Source: JBBAEA01 sp041656175 (lineage in GTDB: Bacteria; Myxococcota_A; Bradymonadia; UBA4248). Taken from it: DNA of 53,391 bases. The notes below the pieces were generated by a model. The model was not told the origin of the DNA and did not search any database. It was given only the letters and a program-made list of their open reading frames with translations. Below, piece after piece: positions 33,839 to 42,490 of this stretch (positions are counted from its first letter, which is position 1; each line of letters opens with the position of its first letter). A program made the translations under genes and the position numbers. The DNA lies in assembly GCA_041656175.1 (NCBI GenBank), contig JBBAEA010000007.1, positions 1 to 53,391 of the forward strand, written 5' to 3'.

Positions 33839-34726
33839 TTAAGCTTGTTCTTTCGATTCGGCAGTTTCGGCGGGGAGCTGGAAACGCTTGGTGTATTGCA
33901 TCGCATTTTGCTTTTTCCAGGGGCCAAAGAGGCAGAGTGCGACGCCTACGAGGCCAAGGGAAATGAAGGGGAGGGAGAGGGCTTGGCCCATGCTCAAGGC
34001 GCCGAAAACGTCGGGGGTTTGGGCTTCTTTAAAGAATTCGACGAAGAAGCGCATGGTGAAATAGCCCGTTAGTAGGAGGCTAGAGGCGAGTCCGAGAGGC
34101 ATGGGTTTGTTGCGACGTTTGTAGAGGTAGTATGTGCCGAAAATGATGGCGATGAGAATGATTCCCATGCTGGATTCGTAAATTTGGGAGGGATGGCGCG
34201 GGATGGAGTCGACGCGAACGAACACGACGGCCCAAGGAACGTCGGTTGGGGAGCCAATGATTTCGGAGTTAAAGAAGTTGCCGAGGCGAACGCAGATAGC
34301 GGCGAAGGGAATGGTGAAGCTCATGCGATCGAGTATGACGCGGACGGGTTCACGGCGGTAAATATAGCTGTAAAAGAGGCAGACTAATATAATGCCTGTG
34401 GCAGCGCCGTGGCTGGCGAGTCCACCCTTCCAGAATTTGAGGATTTCTCCGGGGTTCATGAAGTAGTAGTCGCGGTCGTAGAAAAAGACGTGGGCTAGTC
34501 GCGCGCCTAGGACGATGGCGGCCATGAGAGCGTAGGTGATGCCGGTGGCGCCTTCGGGGTCTTCGTTCTCGTCGCGGAAGCGCCAGCGAAGCGTGATGTA
34601 GCCGACGGCAAGGGCTAGGGCGAATAGGACGCCGTAGTAGCGTAGTTCAATGGGGCCAGCTTTGAAGATCGCGGGATCCCAGTCCCATTGAATGGCAGCC
34701 AAGGATGTAAATAAGTTCACTAACAT
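33839..34726 (-). CDS. lgt: Prolipoprotein diacylglyceryl transferase Lgt
   Basis: Lgt transfers diacylglycerol from phosphatidylglycerol to the lipobox Cys of prolipoproteins, the first step in maturation of all the lipoproteins in this window. The 295-residue polytopic protein has ELRYYGVLFALAL at the N-terminus, GARLAHVFFY, GGLASHGAATG, the Lgt signature RLGNFFNSEIIG (canonical RxGNFxNxE), and PRHPSQIYE. AAGGAA lies just upstream of ATG 34726. Seven TM helices are predicted. It is flanked by family A/B repeats and is divergent from the HD hydrolase gene. Confidence 0.95.
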   Translation of the reverse strand: MLVNLFTSLAAIQWDWDPAIFKAGPIELRYYGVLFALALAVGYITLRWRFRDENEDPEGATGITYALMAAIVLGARLAHVFFYDRDYYFMNPGEILKFWKGGLASHGAATGIILVCLFYSYIYRREPVRVILDRMSFTIPFAAICVRLGNFFNSEIIGSPTDVPWAVVFVRVDSIPRHPSQIYESSMGIILIAIIFGTYYLYKRRNKPMPLGLASSLLLTGYFTMRFFVEFFKEAQTPDVFGALSMGQALSLPFISLGLVGVALCLFGPWKKQNAMQYTKRFQLPAETAESKEQA

Positions 34727-34867
34727 AGGATTTCCTTTTTACTGATATGCGATTTCCTTTATAGGGAAGGCAATTTTGGTTAAGCTCGCGGTGAATGCGC
34801 CGTAAATTGCGCGCGCGATGTGTAATTTGCTGCAATGCAGCTTTGGAATTCATAGCGAAGATACGAG

Positions 34868-36220
34868 ATGACGTCAAAAAAGTGCGAAAAGCTTTTTCGC
34901 GACCCTGTGCACAATGTCATACATTTTAACCTTGCCGACGAGGTAGAAGCGCTTTTGTTAGAGCTCATCGACTCGGCGCCGCTACAGCGTTTGCGGCATA
35001 TTAAGCAGTTGGGCTTGGCATATTTTGTGTACCACGGCGCGGAGCACTCGCGTTTTGGGCACTCCTTGGGATGCACGCATATGACGAGGCGCTTGTTTTA
35101 TGCGGCGAATGGGGGAAGAGCGACATCGGCCTTTGACCGTGCGGTGGTGCTGTGTAGCGCGCTTTTGCACGATGTGGGGCATGCGCCCTTTAGCCATGCT
35201 TTTGAGACGAGTATGGAGACGATTCAGCCCTTTGCCCATGAACGCGTTTCGGAGCAGCTGATTTTGTGGGAGGATGGCGAGGTTTACAAAACATTGGCGG
35301 CTTTTGACGCAGAGCTTCCTGCGGAGGTGGCGGCTTGCATAAGCCACCGAAGTAAGCGCTGGTATGGGGGGATAATCTCTGGTCAACTCGATGCGGATCG
35401 CATGGACTATATCCTGCGCGATGGTTGGATGACGGGCGTAAAAAACTATATGTATGACGCCGATCGAATTATTGAGATGCTAGATCGCGATGAGCAGGGA
35501 CCTGTGGTGGGAGCTCGAGCGATCCAAGCGGTAGAGAGTTATTTGCTCAGCCGTTTTCACATGTATCAGCAAGTTTACCACCATAAGGCGGTTCGCGGCG
35601 GGGAGAAGCTTGTAGAGGCTATATTTAAGCGTCTTGCGCAATGCTATCGGCGTGGGGATGATTTCTTGGGTAGCGGGTCAATGGCGACCATTTTGCGTGA
35701 ACTTTTGGAAGGCCGACCGCTCGATCCTGCGAACTATATTAGGGTTAGCGATAATCATGCTTGGGTGGCTATCGATGAGTGGAGCCAAAGCGCCGATGCT
35801 TGCCTTGCTGATTTAGCAAAGCGCTTGATGCGTCGTAGATTCTTCAAAACGGTGGAGATTACGCCCGAACGCCTAGCCTTTTTTCACCTGCATTACGACG
35901 AAATTGCCGAGCTTTGTCGCTCAGCGGGTTTTGCGCCAGAGTATTATTTAGCGCTGGATAGCGCGCAGAATCGAGCCTTTGCGCCCTATGCCCCGCCGCC
36001 CGCGCCAACGCTTCCCTTCGCAGGCCAAAGTATTGAGGCCGCTATGAACGACGATATTCGCATCAAACAAGGCGATGGGACAGTGCGTAGTATCCAAGAT
36101 GTCAGCCCTATCGTGAAGATGCTCACGCAAGTTTACTCGCATATCGTGCGAAGCTGCTTCCCCGAGGAACTGCGCCCCGAATTGTTGAAATTCTTTAAGG
36201 AGAAGCAAATTATCCCATAA
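34868..36220 (+). CDS. HD-domain phosphohydrolase (SAMHD1/dGTPase-like)
   Basis: A 450-residue HD hydrolase. It begins KLFRDPVHNVIHF, typical of the SAMHD1/YdhJ group, and shows the metal-binding signature: H in HSRFGHSLG, HD in LLHDVGHAPFSHAFE, and the distal Asp in DRMDYILRDG. Such enzymes remove triphosphate from dNTPs or hydrolyse related phosphoesters. Which nucleotide it acts on cannot be read from the sequence. It could modulate dNTP pools or phage defence. The gene is monocistronic; a family C repeat starts 3 bp after its stop. Confidence 0.85.
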   Translation: MTSKKCEKLFRDPVHNVIHFNLADEVEALLLELIDSAPLQRLRHIKQLGLAYFVYHGAEHSRFGHSLGCTHMTRRLFYAANGGRATSAFDRAVVLCSALLHDVGHAPFSHAFETSMETIQPFAHERVSEQLILWEDGEVYKTLAAFDAELPAEVAACISHRSKRWYGGIISGQLDADRMDYILRDGWMTGVKNYMYDADRIIEMLDRDEQGPVVGARAIQAVESYLLSRFHMYQQVYHHKAVRGGEKLVEAIFKRLAQCYRRGDDFLGSGSMATILRELLEGRPLDPANYIRVSDNHAWVAIDEWSQSADACLADLAKRLMRRRFFKTVEITPERLAFFHLHYDEIAELCRSAGFAPEYYLALDSAQNRAFAPYAPPPAPTLPFAGQSIEAAMNDDIRIKQGDGTVRSIQDVSPIVKMLTQVYSHIVRSCFPEELRPELLKFFKEKQIIP

Positions 36221-36222
36221 TC

Positions 36223-36432
36223 GAGAGCTCTGCACGGCTAGAAATAACGAATTTAATTTTACAAATTCGATACAGTCTTAAATAAAATGAGAACTTTTGT
36301 AGAGAAGCACAAGATGAAAATGCTAATAAAATAAGGCAGGCGGAAGATAAAATGAAATTTTGTTTGAAAAGCGCTTAAGAGAGTGCTTTCTTTGGCACAA
36401 AGAAAAGGGTTTCCCCCCGTGTAAAGCTCTCT
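36223..36432. repeat. Family C repeat, MITE-like, copy C2
   Basis: A 210-bp element aligned almost end to end with C1 at 9.8 kb. Its terminal inverted repeats are GAGAGCTCTGCACGG (left) and CCCCGTGTAAAGCTCTCT (right), the latter complementary to AGAGAGCTTTACACGG. The interior is AT-rich and non-coding, with CTTTG-x-CAAAG near the right end. The rest of the gap to 36713 has one family D copy and no gene. Confidence 0.8.
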
Positions 36433-36439
36433 AATCTAG

Positions 36440-36462
36440 AGTTTTTTGCGGGTGAAAACCCT
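36440..36462. repeat. Short dispersed repeat (family D), copy 2
   Basis: GAGTTTTTTGCGGGTGAAAA followed by CCC, directly next to C2 and similar to the copy at 31731. Its link to family C ends suggests a fragment of a related element. Confidence 0.4.
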
Positions 36463-36713
36463 TTAAGCCTAATTTGCTTGCGTAGCGAATAAAAGCGCGT
36501 TAGATCCAATATTGCCTCAGCGTGCAACTGCGAAACCTGTAGGCTATAGGGACAATCGCTCGCCAACTATTTAGTTACTTGTGGTATTAATGTTTGCAGT
36601 GCGTATTGGGCGATGCGCTAAGTTTTTCGTGACTGCTGCGGGTTTTGGCTGTCGCTCACTTTGATGCAGCGTTGAGTACGGAATTCTCAATACTTAGGTG
36701 TTTTGGACAAACT

Positions 36714-38222
36714 ATGATCATCAAACCGTCGTTATGGCCCCGTATATTTCGTATGGCGATACCCATCGTCATTGCGATGCTGACGCAGACGGCAATCAAT
36801 ATTATGGATACGGTGATGGTGGGGTGGTTGGATCCGAGCTACTCCATAGCGGGTCAATCCGCGCTTGGATTCTCCATGCCAATGCTCTGGCTAGTCGGCG
36901 GTTTTCTAAGCTCGGTTTCCATCGGCACACTCGCCATCGTGGCTCGACGCCAGGGTGAGAATGATTTTAAACTCGCCGGAGCAGCATTGACGAACTCCAT
37001 TGCTATCGCTGTGATTTCGTCTATGGTCTTAGGCTTAACGGCTTATTTAACACTGCCCGCGATTTTTAGAGCGCTTATCGATAACGATTCTGTTTTGGCC
37101 TTTGGTGTGCCTTATGCGCGTTTTCGCCTACTCGGCGTCTTGAGCATGGTGACAACGGCGTCGATCAAGAGCTTTTTTGATGGTATCAGCAAAACTTATG
37201 TTCATATGGTTGCCGCCATCGTTATGAATGTGGGTAACGTTATTCTTAACTACTTGCTCATCTTCGGTGTTGGCCCCTTCCCCGATATGAACGTTGCGGG
37301 TGCTGGTTTGGCATCATTAATTTCCACCTACATCGGCTTAAGCATCATGGTGGCATGGACGCTATTGCCCTCCATTCGCAAAAAGTACCAATATTACAAA
37401 TTATCGGATCTCAATCGCCGTACTTCGTGGAACATTATTCGGGTTTCTGTTCCTTCGGGCGTCGCGAATGTTTTTGTGATGACGGGGTTTTTGCTTGTAT
37501 TCAAAATTGTTGGCCTGCTCGATGAGCATGCCACGCGCGATCTTATCGCCTCGGTTCCCGCCTATGCTGGTGAAATCACGAGTTTGTGGTCCTATACACA
37601 GAACCTGCTCCTAGACCAGTACGCGGGCATGTATTCTGTCTTCTCCGCAGATCTCAGCTTCGCCGTACTTGATGCAAACCCGCCCATATTTAGCTCATCG
37701 ACCAAAGTTATCGTCGATATTTTGTCGGTCACTTTTATGAGTGCTCTAGCCTTTGGTACAGCGACGGCTTCGCTCGTGTCTCAATCCCTAGGTGCCAAAA
37801 ACCCTGCGCTAGCCGAGAACTACGCCTTTGAATCTGGCAAGATCGCCGTATTGATTTATGGGGTTTTGGCCGTCATTACCTACTCTATTCCCGAAAAAAT
37901 CGCTGGTCTTCTCACGCGTGATTCCGCCGTTATTGAGCTTACCGCAGAGACGCTTCGCATGATGTCGCCAGCCCTAGTCGTTGTCGCCTGCGCTTTGATT
38001 TTTACCCAAGCCTTATTTGGCGCAGGGAACACGCGTTTCGTTATGATTGTCGAAATGATCCTACACTTTGGTTGCCTTGTACCGCTGGCGTACTTGCTGG
38101 GTATCACCTTTGGCTTCGGTATTAAGGGGATATGGTTTGCGGCTATCATTTATTGTACGCTACTCTGCATCATTATGGGATTAAAGCTAAAACTCGGTGG
38201 ATGGAAAAAGATTGAACTGTAG
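36714..38222 (+). CDS. MATE family multidrug/sodium antiporter with an extra loop
   Basis: MATE transporters export drugs or metabolites in exchange for Na+ or H+. The N-terminal segment RIFRMAIPIVIAMLTQTAINIMDTVMVGWL is the family hallmark, with the second repeat bearing ATASLVSQSLGAKNPALAE. At 503 residues it is somewhat longer than the usual ~450-460, owing to an insert of about 50 residues after TM7 (DLIASVPAYAGEITSLWSY and onward, ~residues 275-330). The open frame begins 23 codons earlier, but ATG 36714 fits the family start. No regulator is adjacent. Confidence 0.85.
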   Translation: MIIKPSLWPRIFRMAIPIVIAMLTQTAINIMDTVMVGWLDPSYSIAGQSALGFSMPMLWLVGGFLSSVSIGTLAIVARRQGENDFKLAGAALTNSIAIAVISSMVLGLTAYLTLPAIFRALIDNDSVLAFGVPYARFRLLGVLSMVTTASIKSFFDGISKTYVHMVAAIVMNVGNVILNYLLIFGVGPFPDMNVAGAGLASLISTYIGLSIMVAWTLLPSIRKKYQYYKLSDLNRRTSWNIIRVSVPSGVANVFVMTGFLLVFKIVGLLDEHATRDLIASVPAYAGEITSLWSYTQNLLLDQYAGMYSVFSADLSFAVLDANPPIFSSSTKVIVDILSVTFMSALAFGTATASLVSQSLGAKNPALAENYAFESGKIAVLIYGVLAVITYSIPEKIAGLLTRDSAVIELTAETLRMMSPALVVVACALIFTQALFGAGNTRFVMIVEMILHFGCLVPLAYLLGITFGFGIKGIWFAAIIYCTLLCIIMGLKLKLGGWKKIEL

Positions 38223-38270
38223 GCGAAACCATACGGTTCTGTAAAATAATCGCTAAAAGTTTAAATCTCT

Positions 38271-38458
38271 AGGGATGCTCCCTTTAATGCAGAAAGCGCC
38301 AAAATCAGCTAGCGTAAACTAAAAAGTTTAGGCAGGCTTTCAAAATAAAGTCAATAAAATCAACGCCCTACACGCAAAAGTGACTTCTAAGGGCGATAAC
38401 TCTTAGACGAGCTTTGGGGCGCCAGCCCCCCATAAATCAAAGTTTCCCTAGCGAAAAA
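38271..38458 (+). repeat. Family B dispersed repeat, copy B4
   Basis: The element begins GGGATGCTCCCTTTAATGCA and contains AGTTTAGGCAGGCTTTC, then AAAATAAAGTCAATAAAATC and CTACACGCAAAAG. It ends near a G/C-rich part with GCGCCAGCCCCCCATAAATC. It closely parallels copy B2 and fills the gap before the third Cys-rich lipoprotein gene. Confidence 0.75.
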
Positions 38459-38543
38459 GGCGTTGAATACTTTGAATTTTCTACAAAGTCGCTACAATAA
38501 GTCAGCTGCGAATTGCAGTGTCGAATATTTAAGCGGAGGCGTT

Positions 38544-40190
38544 ATGAAAAACTCTCAATATATTACCCTACTCTCTGTGGCTTTTGCGGTCTTTTTTGCT
38601 CTTAGTGGCTGTGGTAACGGCACAGGTCCCTATAACTCGCACTGCGGTAACGGTGAGCTCGACAAATACGAAATCTGCGATGGAGGACAATTCCGTGAAG
38701 GCTTCGATACGTGTAACGCTTACAACCCCAGAGTTGTTTGGCGCTCGGGCTCTCCCGCTTGCTCTTTGGACTGCGAACTAGAGCAAGGTACGTGTACGGT
38801 CGAGATAGATTCCAAATGCCATAATAACGAACTAGATCCCGGCGAGGATTGCGACGGAACGCTTTTTGCCCCAGGAAAAGATAGCTGCTCTGCATTCGAT
38901 CCGAGTGTTCAGTGGCAAGAGGACGGAATGCCTGCGTGTACCATGTGTAGGCTGAGTATAGGTACTTGCAAGAAAGTGTCCGATATTACATGTGGAAACG
39001 ATGTACTAGACATTGGGGAGCCCTGCGACGGCGCGTTATTTCCCAATGATGACCGCAGTTGTAGCGTCTACGACGCCGAAAAGCCCTGGCTCAAGGGCGG
39101 CGAAGTGGGCTGCGAAGCTTGCGAAATCACCATCGGCTCTTGTCAAGAGGCGGTAGTTGAGTGCGATAACGGCGTTTTGGAAGATGGCGAGCCCTGCGAC
39201 GGCGCGTTATTTCCCAATGATGACCGCAGTTGTAGCGTCTTCGACGCCCAAAAAACCTGGCTGGAAGGCGGCAAAGTGGATTGCGAAGAATGCAAAATCA
39301 CCATCGGCTCTTGTCAAGAGGCGGCAGTCGATTGTGGTAACGGCGTTTTGGAAGATGGCGAGCCCTGCGACGGCGCGTTATTTCGCAATGATGACCGCGA
39401 CTGCAAACTCTTTAATCCCACCTATAATTATAAAGAAGGCGGCGAAGTGGGCTGCGAAGCCTGCAAACTCACCATCGGGAGCTGCGAAGAGGATATCGGT
39501 CCCATGACTTGCAGGGACGGCGTACTTTCCGAAACTGAAAAATGCGACAACGACGATTTGGTCAACGGTCCATCGGCGTGCGTGTCGCTCGAAAATTTAG
39601 TGGGCACCGCTTACTACGACGACTTGAGTATCTTTTGGATTGGAAAACCCAAATGTGCCATTGCCTGCGACAGCCTGCAAACTGGCACATGCCGCCAAAG
39701 TACGCAAGAGCCCGTCGAACTTAAACGTTACCTCACAGGTGTTCCCGCCGACACCTCCGCGTTCAATGAAGAAGGCGTCACACTCTCCAACCTTAATTAC
39801 GTCGAATGGGAAGAAACATTCGTAGCTTGGGTCTTCGCAACTTGGAATGACTCCACCGATCCCCACCTGCCCGCACTCCATAAGTACATCGATTTCGCCG
39901 TTGGTGACGTCTCCGCGTACTCCTATGTGTCGATCTCCTTGAACTACCGACGAGCCAACTCACTCAGCGCCAACGACTTGGCCGTTCTCGTTTACGACGG
40001 CAGCGAATACAAACAGTACGCCATGAAATTGCGACACATCGGCTTTAAAGGCTGGCTAAACTCTGGCAGCATCGTTGTCCCCACCGAATCCATCGCCGAT
40101 TTCCACTTCCGAATCACAGCACACACAGGCGGTGGCAACATTTCCGTCAAGGATGTTATCATTCACGGCTTCGAGAGAAGCGATCCCTAA
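38544..40190 (+). CDS. Myxococcota-type Cys-rich repeat lipoprotein with C-terminal beta domain
   Basis: A 548-residue predicted lipoprotein, starting at ATG 38544 behind GGAGG (5 nt). Signal peptide and lipobox LSGC are clear. Residues ~30-370 consist of about six repeats with C-G-N-x-x-L-x-x-G-E-x-C-D-G-x-L-F and closing G-x-C motifs; three consecutive ones are nearly identical. The last ~150 residues form a beta-rich domain with STDPHLPALHKYIDFAV and FRITAHTGGGNISVKDVIIHGF. These match in position and pattern the C-terminal domain of the 15.7-kb lipoprotein, so the two are probably paralogues. Role unknown; a surface-exposed protein is inferred. Confidence 0.85.
   Translation: MKNSQYITLLSVAFAVFFALSGCGNGTGPYNSHCGNGELDKYEICDGGQFREGFDTCNAYNPRVVWRSGSPACSLDCELEQGTCTVEIDSKCHNNELDPGEDCDGTLFAPGKDSCSAFDPSVQWQEDGMPACTMCRLSIGTCKKVSDITCGNDVLDIGEPCDGALFPNDDRSCSVYDAEKPWLKGGEVGCEACEITIGSCQEAVVECDNGVLEDGEPCDGALFPNDDRSCSVFDAQKTWLEGGKVDCEECKITIGSCQEAAVDCGNGVLEDGEPCDGALFRNDDRDCKLFNPTYNYKEGGEVGCEACKLTIGSCEEDIGPMTCRDGVLSETEKCDNDDLVNGPSACVSLENLVGTAYYDDLSIFWIGKPKCAIACDSLQTGTCRQSTQEPVELKRYLTGVPADTSAFNEEGVTLSNLNYVEWEETFVAWVFATWNDSTDPHLPALHKYIDFAVGDVSAYSYVSISLNYRRANSLSANDLAVLVYDGSEYKQYAMKLRHIGFKGWLNSGSIVVPTESIADFHFRITAHTGGGNISVKDVIIHGFERSDP
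39013..39480 (+). repeat. In-gene tandem repeats, ~174-nt unit
   Basis: Three successive units of the Cys-rich lipoprotein are almost identical at DNA level, for example the stretch GAGCCCTGCGACGGCGCGTT in each. Unit length is about 174 nt (58 residues). Confidence 0.8.
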
Positions 40191-40226
40191 ACTTAGGTCT
40201 ATCCCTATTTAGTAGATTATTTTGTA

Positions 40227-40375
40227 GGGGGGCTCAAAGCCCCCCTACGCGCGGGCTTCCTCATAAAATTCGCTAATGATCGCATTATTTTGTGCGGCTT
40301 CTTCGCTTCTTCGCTCAGCCGCCGCACAAAATGCGATCATTGCGCCTTTTACTCGGCGATCCCGCGCTACCCCCC
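40227..40375 (-). repeat. Long hairpin repeat, family A, copy A6 (covarying ends)
   Basis: On the minus strand it reads GGGGGGTAGCGCGGGATC ... GAGGAAGCCCGCGCGTAGGGGGG-CTTTGA-GCCCCCC. The usual GCGCAAG/CTTGCGC pair is here GCGCGGG/CCCGCGC, a second independent set of compensating changes. It lies between the lipoprotein gene and dnaK, downstream of the former. The remainder of 40191-40501 shows no gene. Confidence 0.9.
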
Positions 40376-40501
40376 GACTTCGTTGTTTGGGCGCTTTGCG
40401 CCAAGAACAGTTTGGGTGCTACCATATTGCGCTAGCCCTAAGGTGATGGGCGAGCCACAGTAGTCGATAATAAAACAAAATAGCCAAAAGCAGGATGGAT
40501 T

Positions 40502-42400
40502 ATGACGCGCATCGTTGGTATTGATCTAGGAACTACAAACTCCGTACTTTGCGTAATGCAGGGAAAACAAGCTGAACTCATCTCTAACCAAGAAGGACAA
40601 CGCGTAAGCCCAAGTGTAGTCGCCTTCACCGATCAAGACGGCGTACTTGTAGGAGAGCTCGCCAAACGCCAAAGTCTCATGAACCCAAAGCGAACGATCT
40701 ATTCGATCAAACGCTTTATGGGGAGGCGATACGATGAAGTAGGCCAAGCGCAAAGAGATGCCCTAGGCTACGAAGCTGCCGAAATGCTCAACGGCGATTT
40801 TGGCGTCAAAGTCGACGGACGCATCTATAGTCCCCAAGAATTATCGGCCAAAATCCTATCTAAATTCAAAGAAAACGCCGAGCGTTTCCTTGGCGAAGTA
40901 GTCGATGAAGCAGTAATCACGGTTCCTGCATATTTTAACGATGCACAGCGACGCGCAACGCAAATCGCGGGCGAAATCGCAGGCTTTAAGGTACGTCGAA
41001 TCATCAATGAACCGACGGCTGCGGCGCTTGCCTACGGTATTGATACCAACAAAGATGAACGCGTTGCGGTCTACGATTTTGGCGGCGGAACCTTCGATAT
41101 ATCCATACTCGAAATCAGCGCTGGTGTTATCGAAGTGTTGGCCAGTTCAGGCGATGACCGCCTCGGCGGAGACGATGTCGACATGCGCATCGTAGATCTG
41201 CTAGCCAGCGAGTTTGAACAGGAACACAAAATCTCAATTCGTAACGATAGCATGGTAATGCAGCGCCTACGCGAAGCCGCCGAAAAGGCTAAGATGGAGC
41301 TATCGAGCATGCTCAAAACCGAAATAGCACTGCCCTTCCTAACGGCGGATTCCAGTGGTCCAAAACACTTACAAACAACGCTTAGCCGTGCAAAGCTTGA
41401 AAGTCTCATGCAAGACCTCGTTGAGCGCAGCATCGTCTGCTGTCAAAAGGCTTTCGAGGCGGCAAAACTTAAACCCAGCGACATCGATGAAGTCCTGCTT
41501 GTAGGAGGTTCTACGCGCATTCCTTTGGTGCAAGCGCGTGTGGAGCAGTTCTTTGCCAAAGCCCCAAACCACAGCCTAAACCCCGACGAAGTCGTCGCCA
41601 TGGGCGCCGCCATCCAAGGCGGCATACTCGCTGGCGATGTACACGATTTGTTGCTACTCGACGTGACGCCGCTCAGTTTTGGTGTCGAAGCAAATGCGGG
41701 TCTTATGATCCCAATTATAGAGCGCAACACCACAATTCCCAGCAAAAAATCGCGCGTCTTTAGCACTTCTACCGATAATCAAACGACGGTCGCCATCAAA
41801 GTTTACCAAGGAGAGCGCGATTTTGTTTCCGAAAATCGTTTACTCGGGCAGTTCGAGCTAACTGGCATAGAACCAGCTCCGCGAGCTGTGCCACAAATCG
41901 AGGTTTCCTTCGACATCGATGCCAACGGCGTGCTCAAAGTTTCGGCCAAAGACAAAGCCACGGGCAAGAACGAAGAACTCGTTTTAGTCGGCTCGGGGGG
42001 CTTAAGCCAAGATGAAATTCGACGCTTTATTAAAGAAGCCGAAGAATCACGCGCAGAGGATCGCAAACGCCGCGAAAAACACGAACTAGTCCACAAACTA
42101 CAAAGTCTTTGCTTTAGCCTTGCGCAGTCGCGTAGGGAACTGGGAAGCATCGCGCCCGAAACGCTACTAAAATCAGCGCAACTCGCGGTCGAAGACTGCG
42201 AAGCCGCCCTAGCGGATCCCGACTTTGACGCACACCAAGAAAAAATAGAAGAACTCGCCGAGCTCGCTAGACAGTTTCGCGAAGTACAGAGCCAAAGCGA
42301 AATGACCAAAGAAGCAGCAACAAGAGCAGAATCGTCAAAATCTACAGAAGCAGAACAAGGGGGAGCAAAGTCAGAATCGGAGCCATACACAGAGCTTTAG
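40502..42400 (+). CDS. dnaK: Chaperone protein DnaK (Hsp70)
   Basis: DnaK is the ATP-dependent Hsp70 chaperone. The 632-residue protein starts IVGIDLGTTNSVLCVMQG and has the ATPase motifs VPAYFNDAQRRATQIAGEIAGFKVRRIINEPTAAALAYG, VYDFGGGTFDISIL, and VLLVGGSTRIP. The linker and substrate-binding core follow (LLLLDVTPLSFGVE ... FDIDANGVLKVSAKDKATGK), then a helical lid. The C-terminus (SEPYTEL) lacks the acidic EEVxxKK-like end of the main DnaK. No grpE or dnaJ is adjacent, so this may be a paralogue; myxobacteria carry many. AGGA precedes the ATG. Confidence 0.95.
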   Translation: MTRIVGIDLGTTNSVLCVMQGKQAELISNQEGQRVSPSVVAFTDQDGVLVGELAKRQSLMNPKRTIYSIKRFMGRRYDEVGQAQRDALGYEAAEMLNGDFGVKVDGRIYSPQELSAKILSKFKENAERFLGEVVDEAVITVPAYFNDAQRRATQIAGEIAGFKVRRIINEPTAAALAYGIDTNKDERVAVYDFGGGTFDISILEISAGVIEVLASSGDDRLGGDDVDMRIVDLLASEFEQEHKISIRNDSMVMQRLREAAEKAKMELSSMLKTEIALPFLTADSSGPKHLQTTLSRAKLESLMQDLVERSIVCCQKAFEAAKLKPSDIDEVLLVGGSTRIPLVQARVEQFFAKAPNHSLNPDEVVAMGAAIQGGILAGDVHDLLLLDVTPLSFGVEANAGLMIPIIERNTTIPSKKSRVFSTSTDNQTTVAIKVYQGERDFVSENRLLGQFELTGIEPAPRAVPQIEVSFDIDANGVLKVSAKDKATGKNEELVLVGSGGLSQDEIRRFIKEAEESRAEDRKRREKHELVHKLQSLCFSLAQSRRELGSIAPETLLKSAQLAVEDCEAALADPDFDAHQEKIEELAELARQFREVQSQSEMTKEAATRAESSKSTEAEQGGAKSESEPYTEL

Positions 42401-42490
42401 CTGACGTATCTTGTTTAAGCGCCAGACCTGCTTTGAGCAGCACTACTATTTTGCACAGCCGCTACGGCAGCGGCGAACTGAGCCCAAAAG

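Noticed and set aside
33685..34072. Open frames on the + strand over repeat A5 and lgt
   Set aside because: They are antisense shadows of lgt and repeat sequence.
38544..40190. Cys-rich repeats as a CRISPR-like array
   Set aside because: Repeats are in-frame coding units of ~174 nt without spacer structure.
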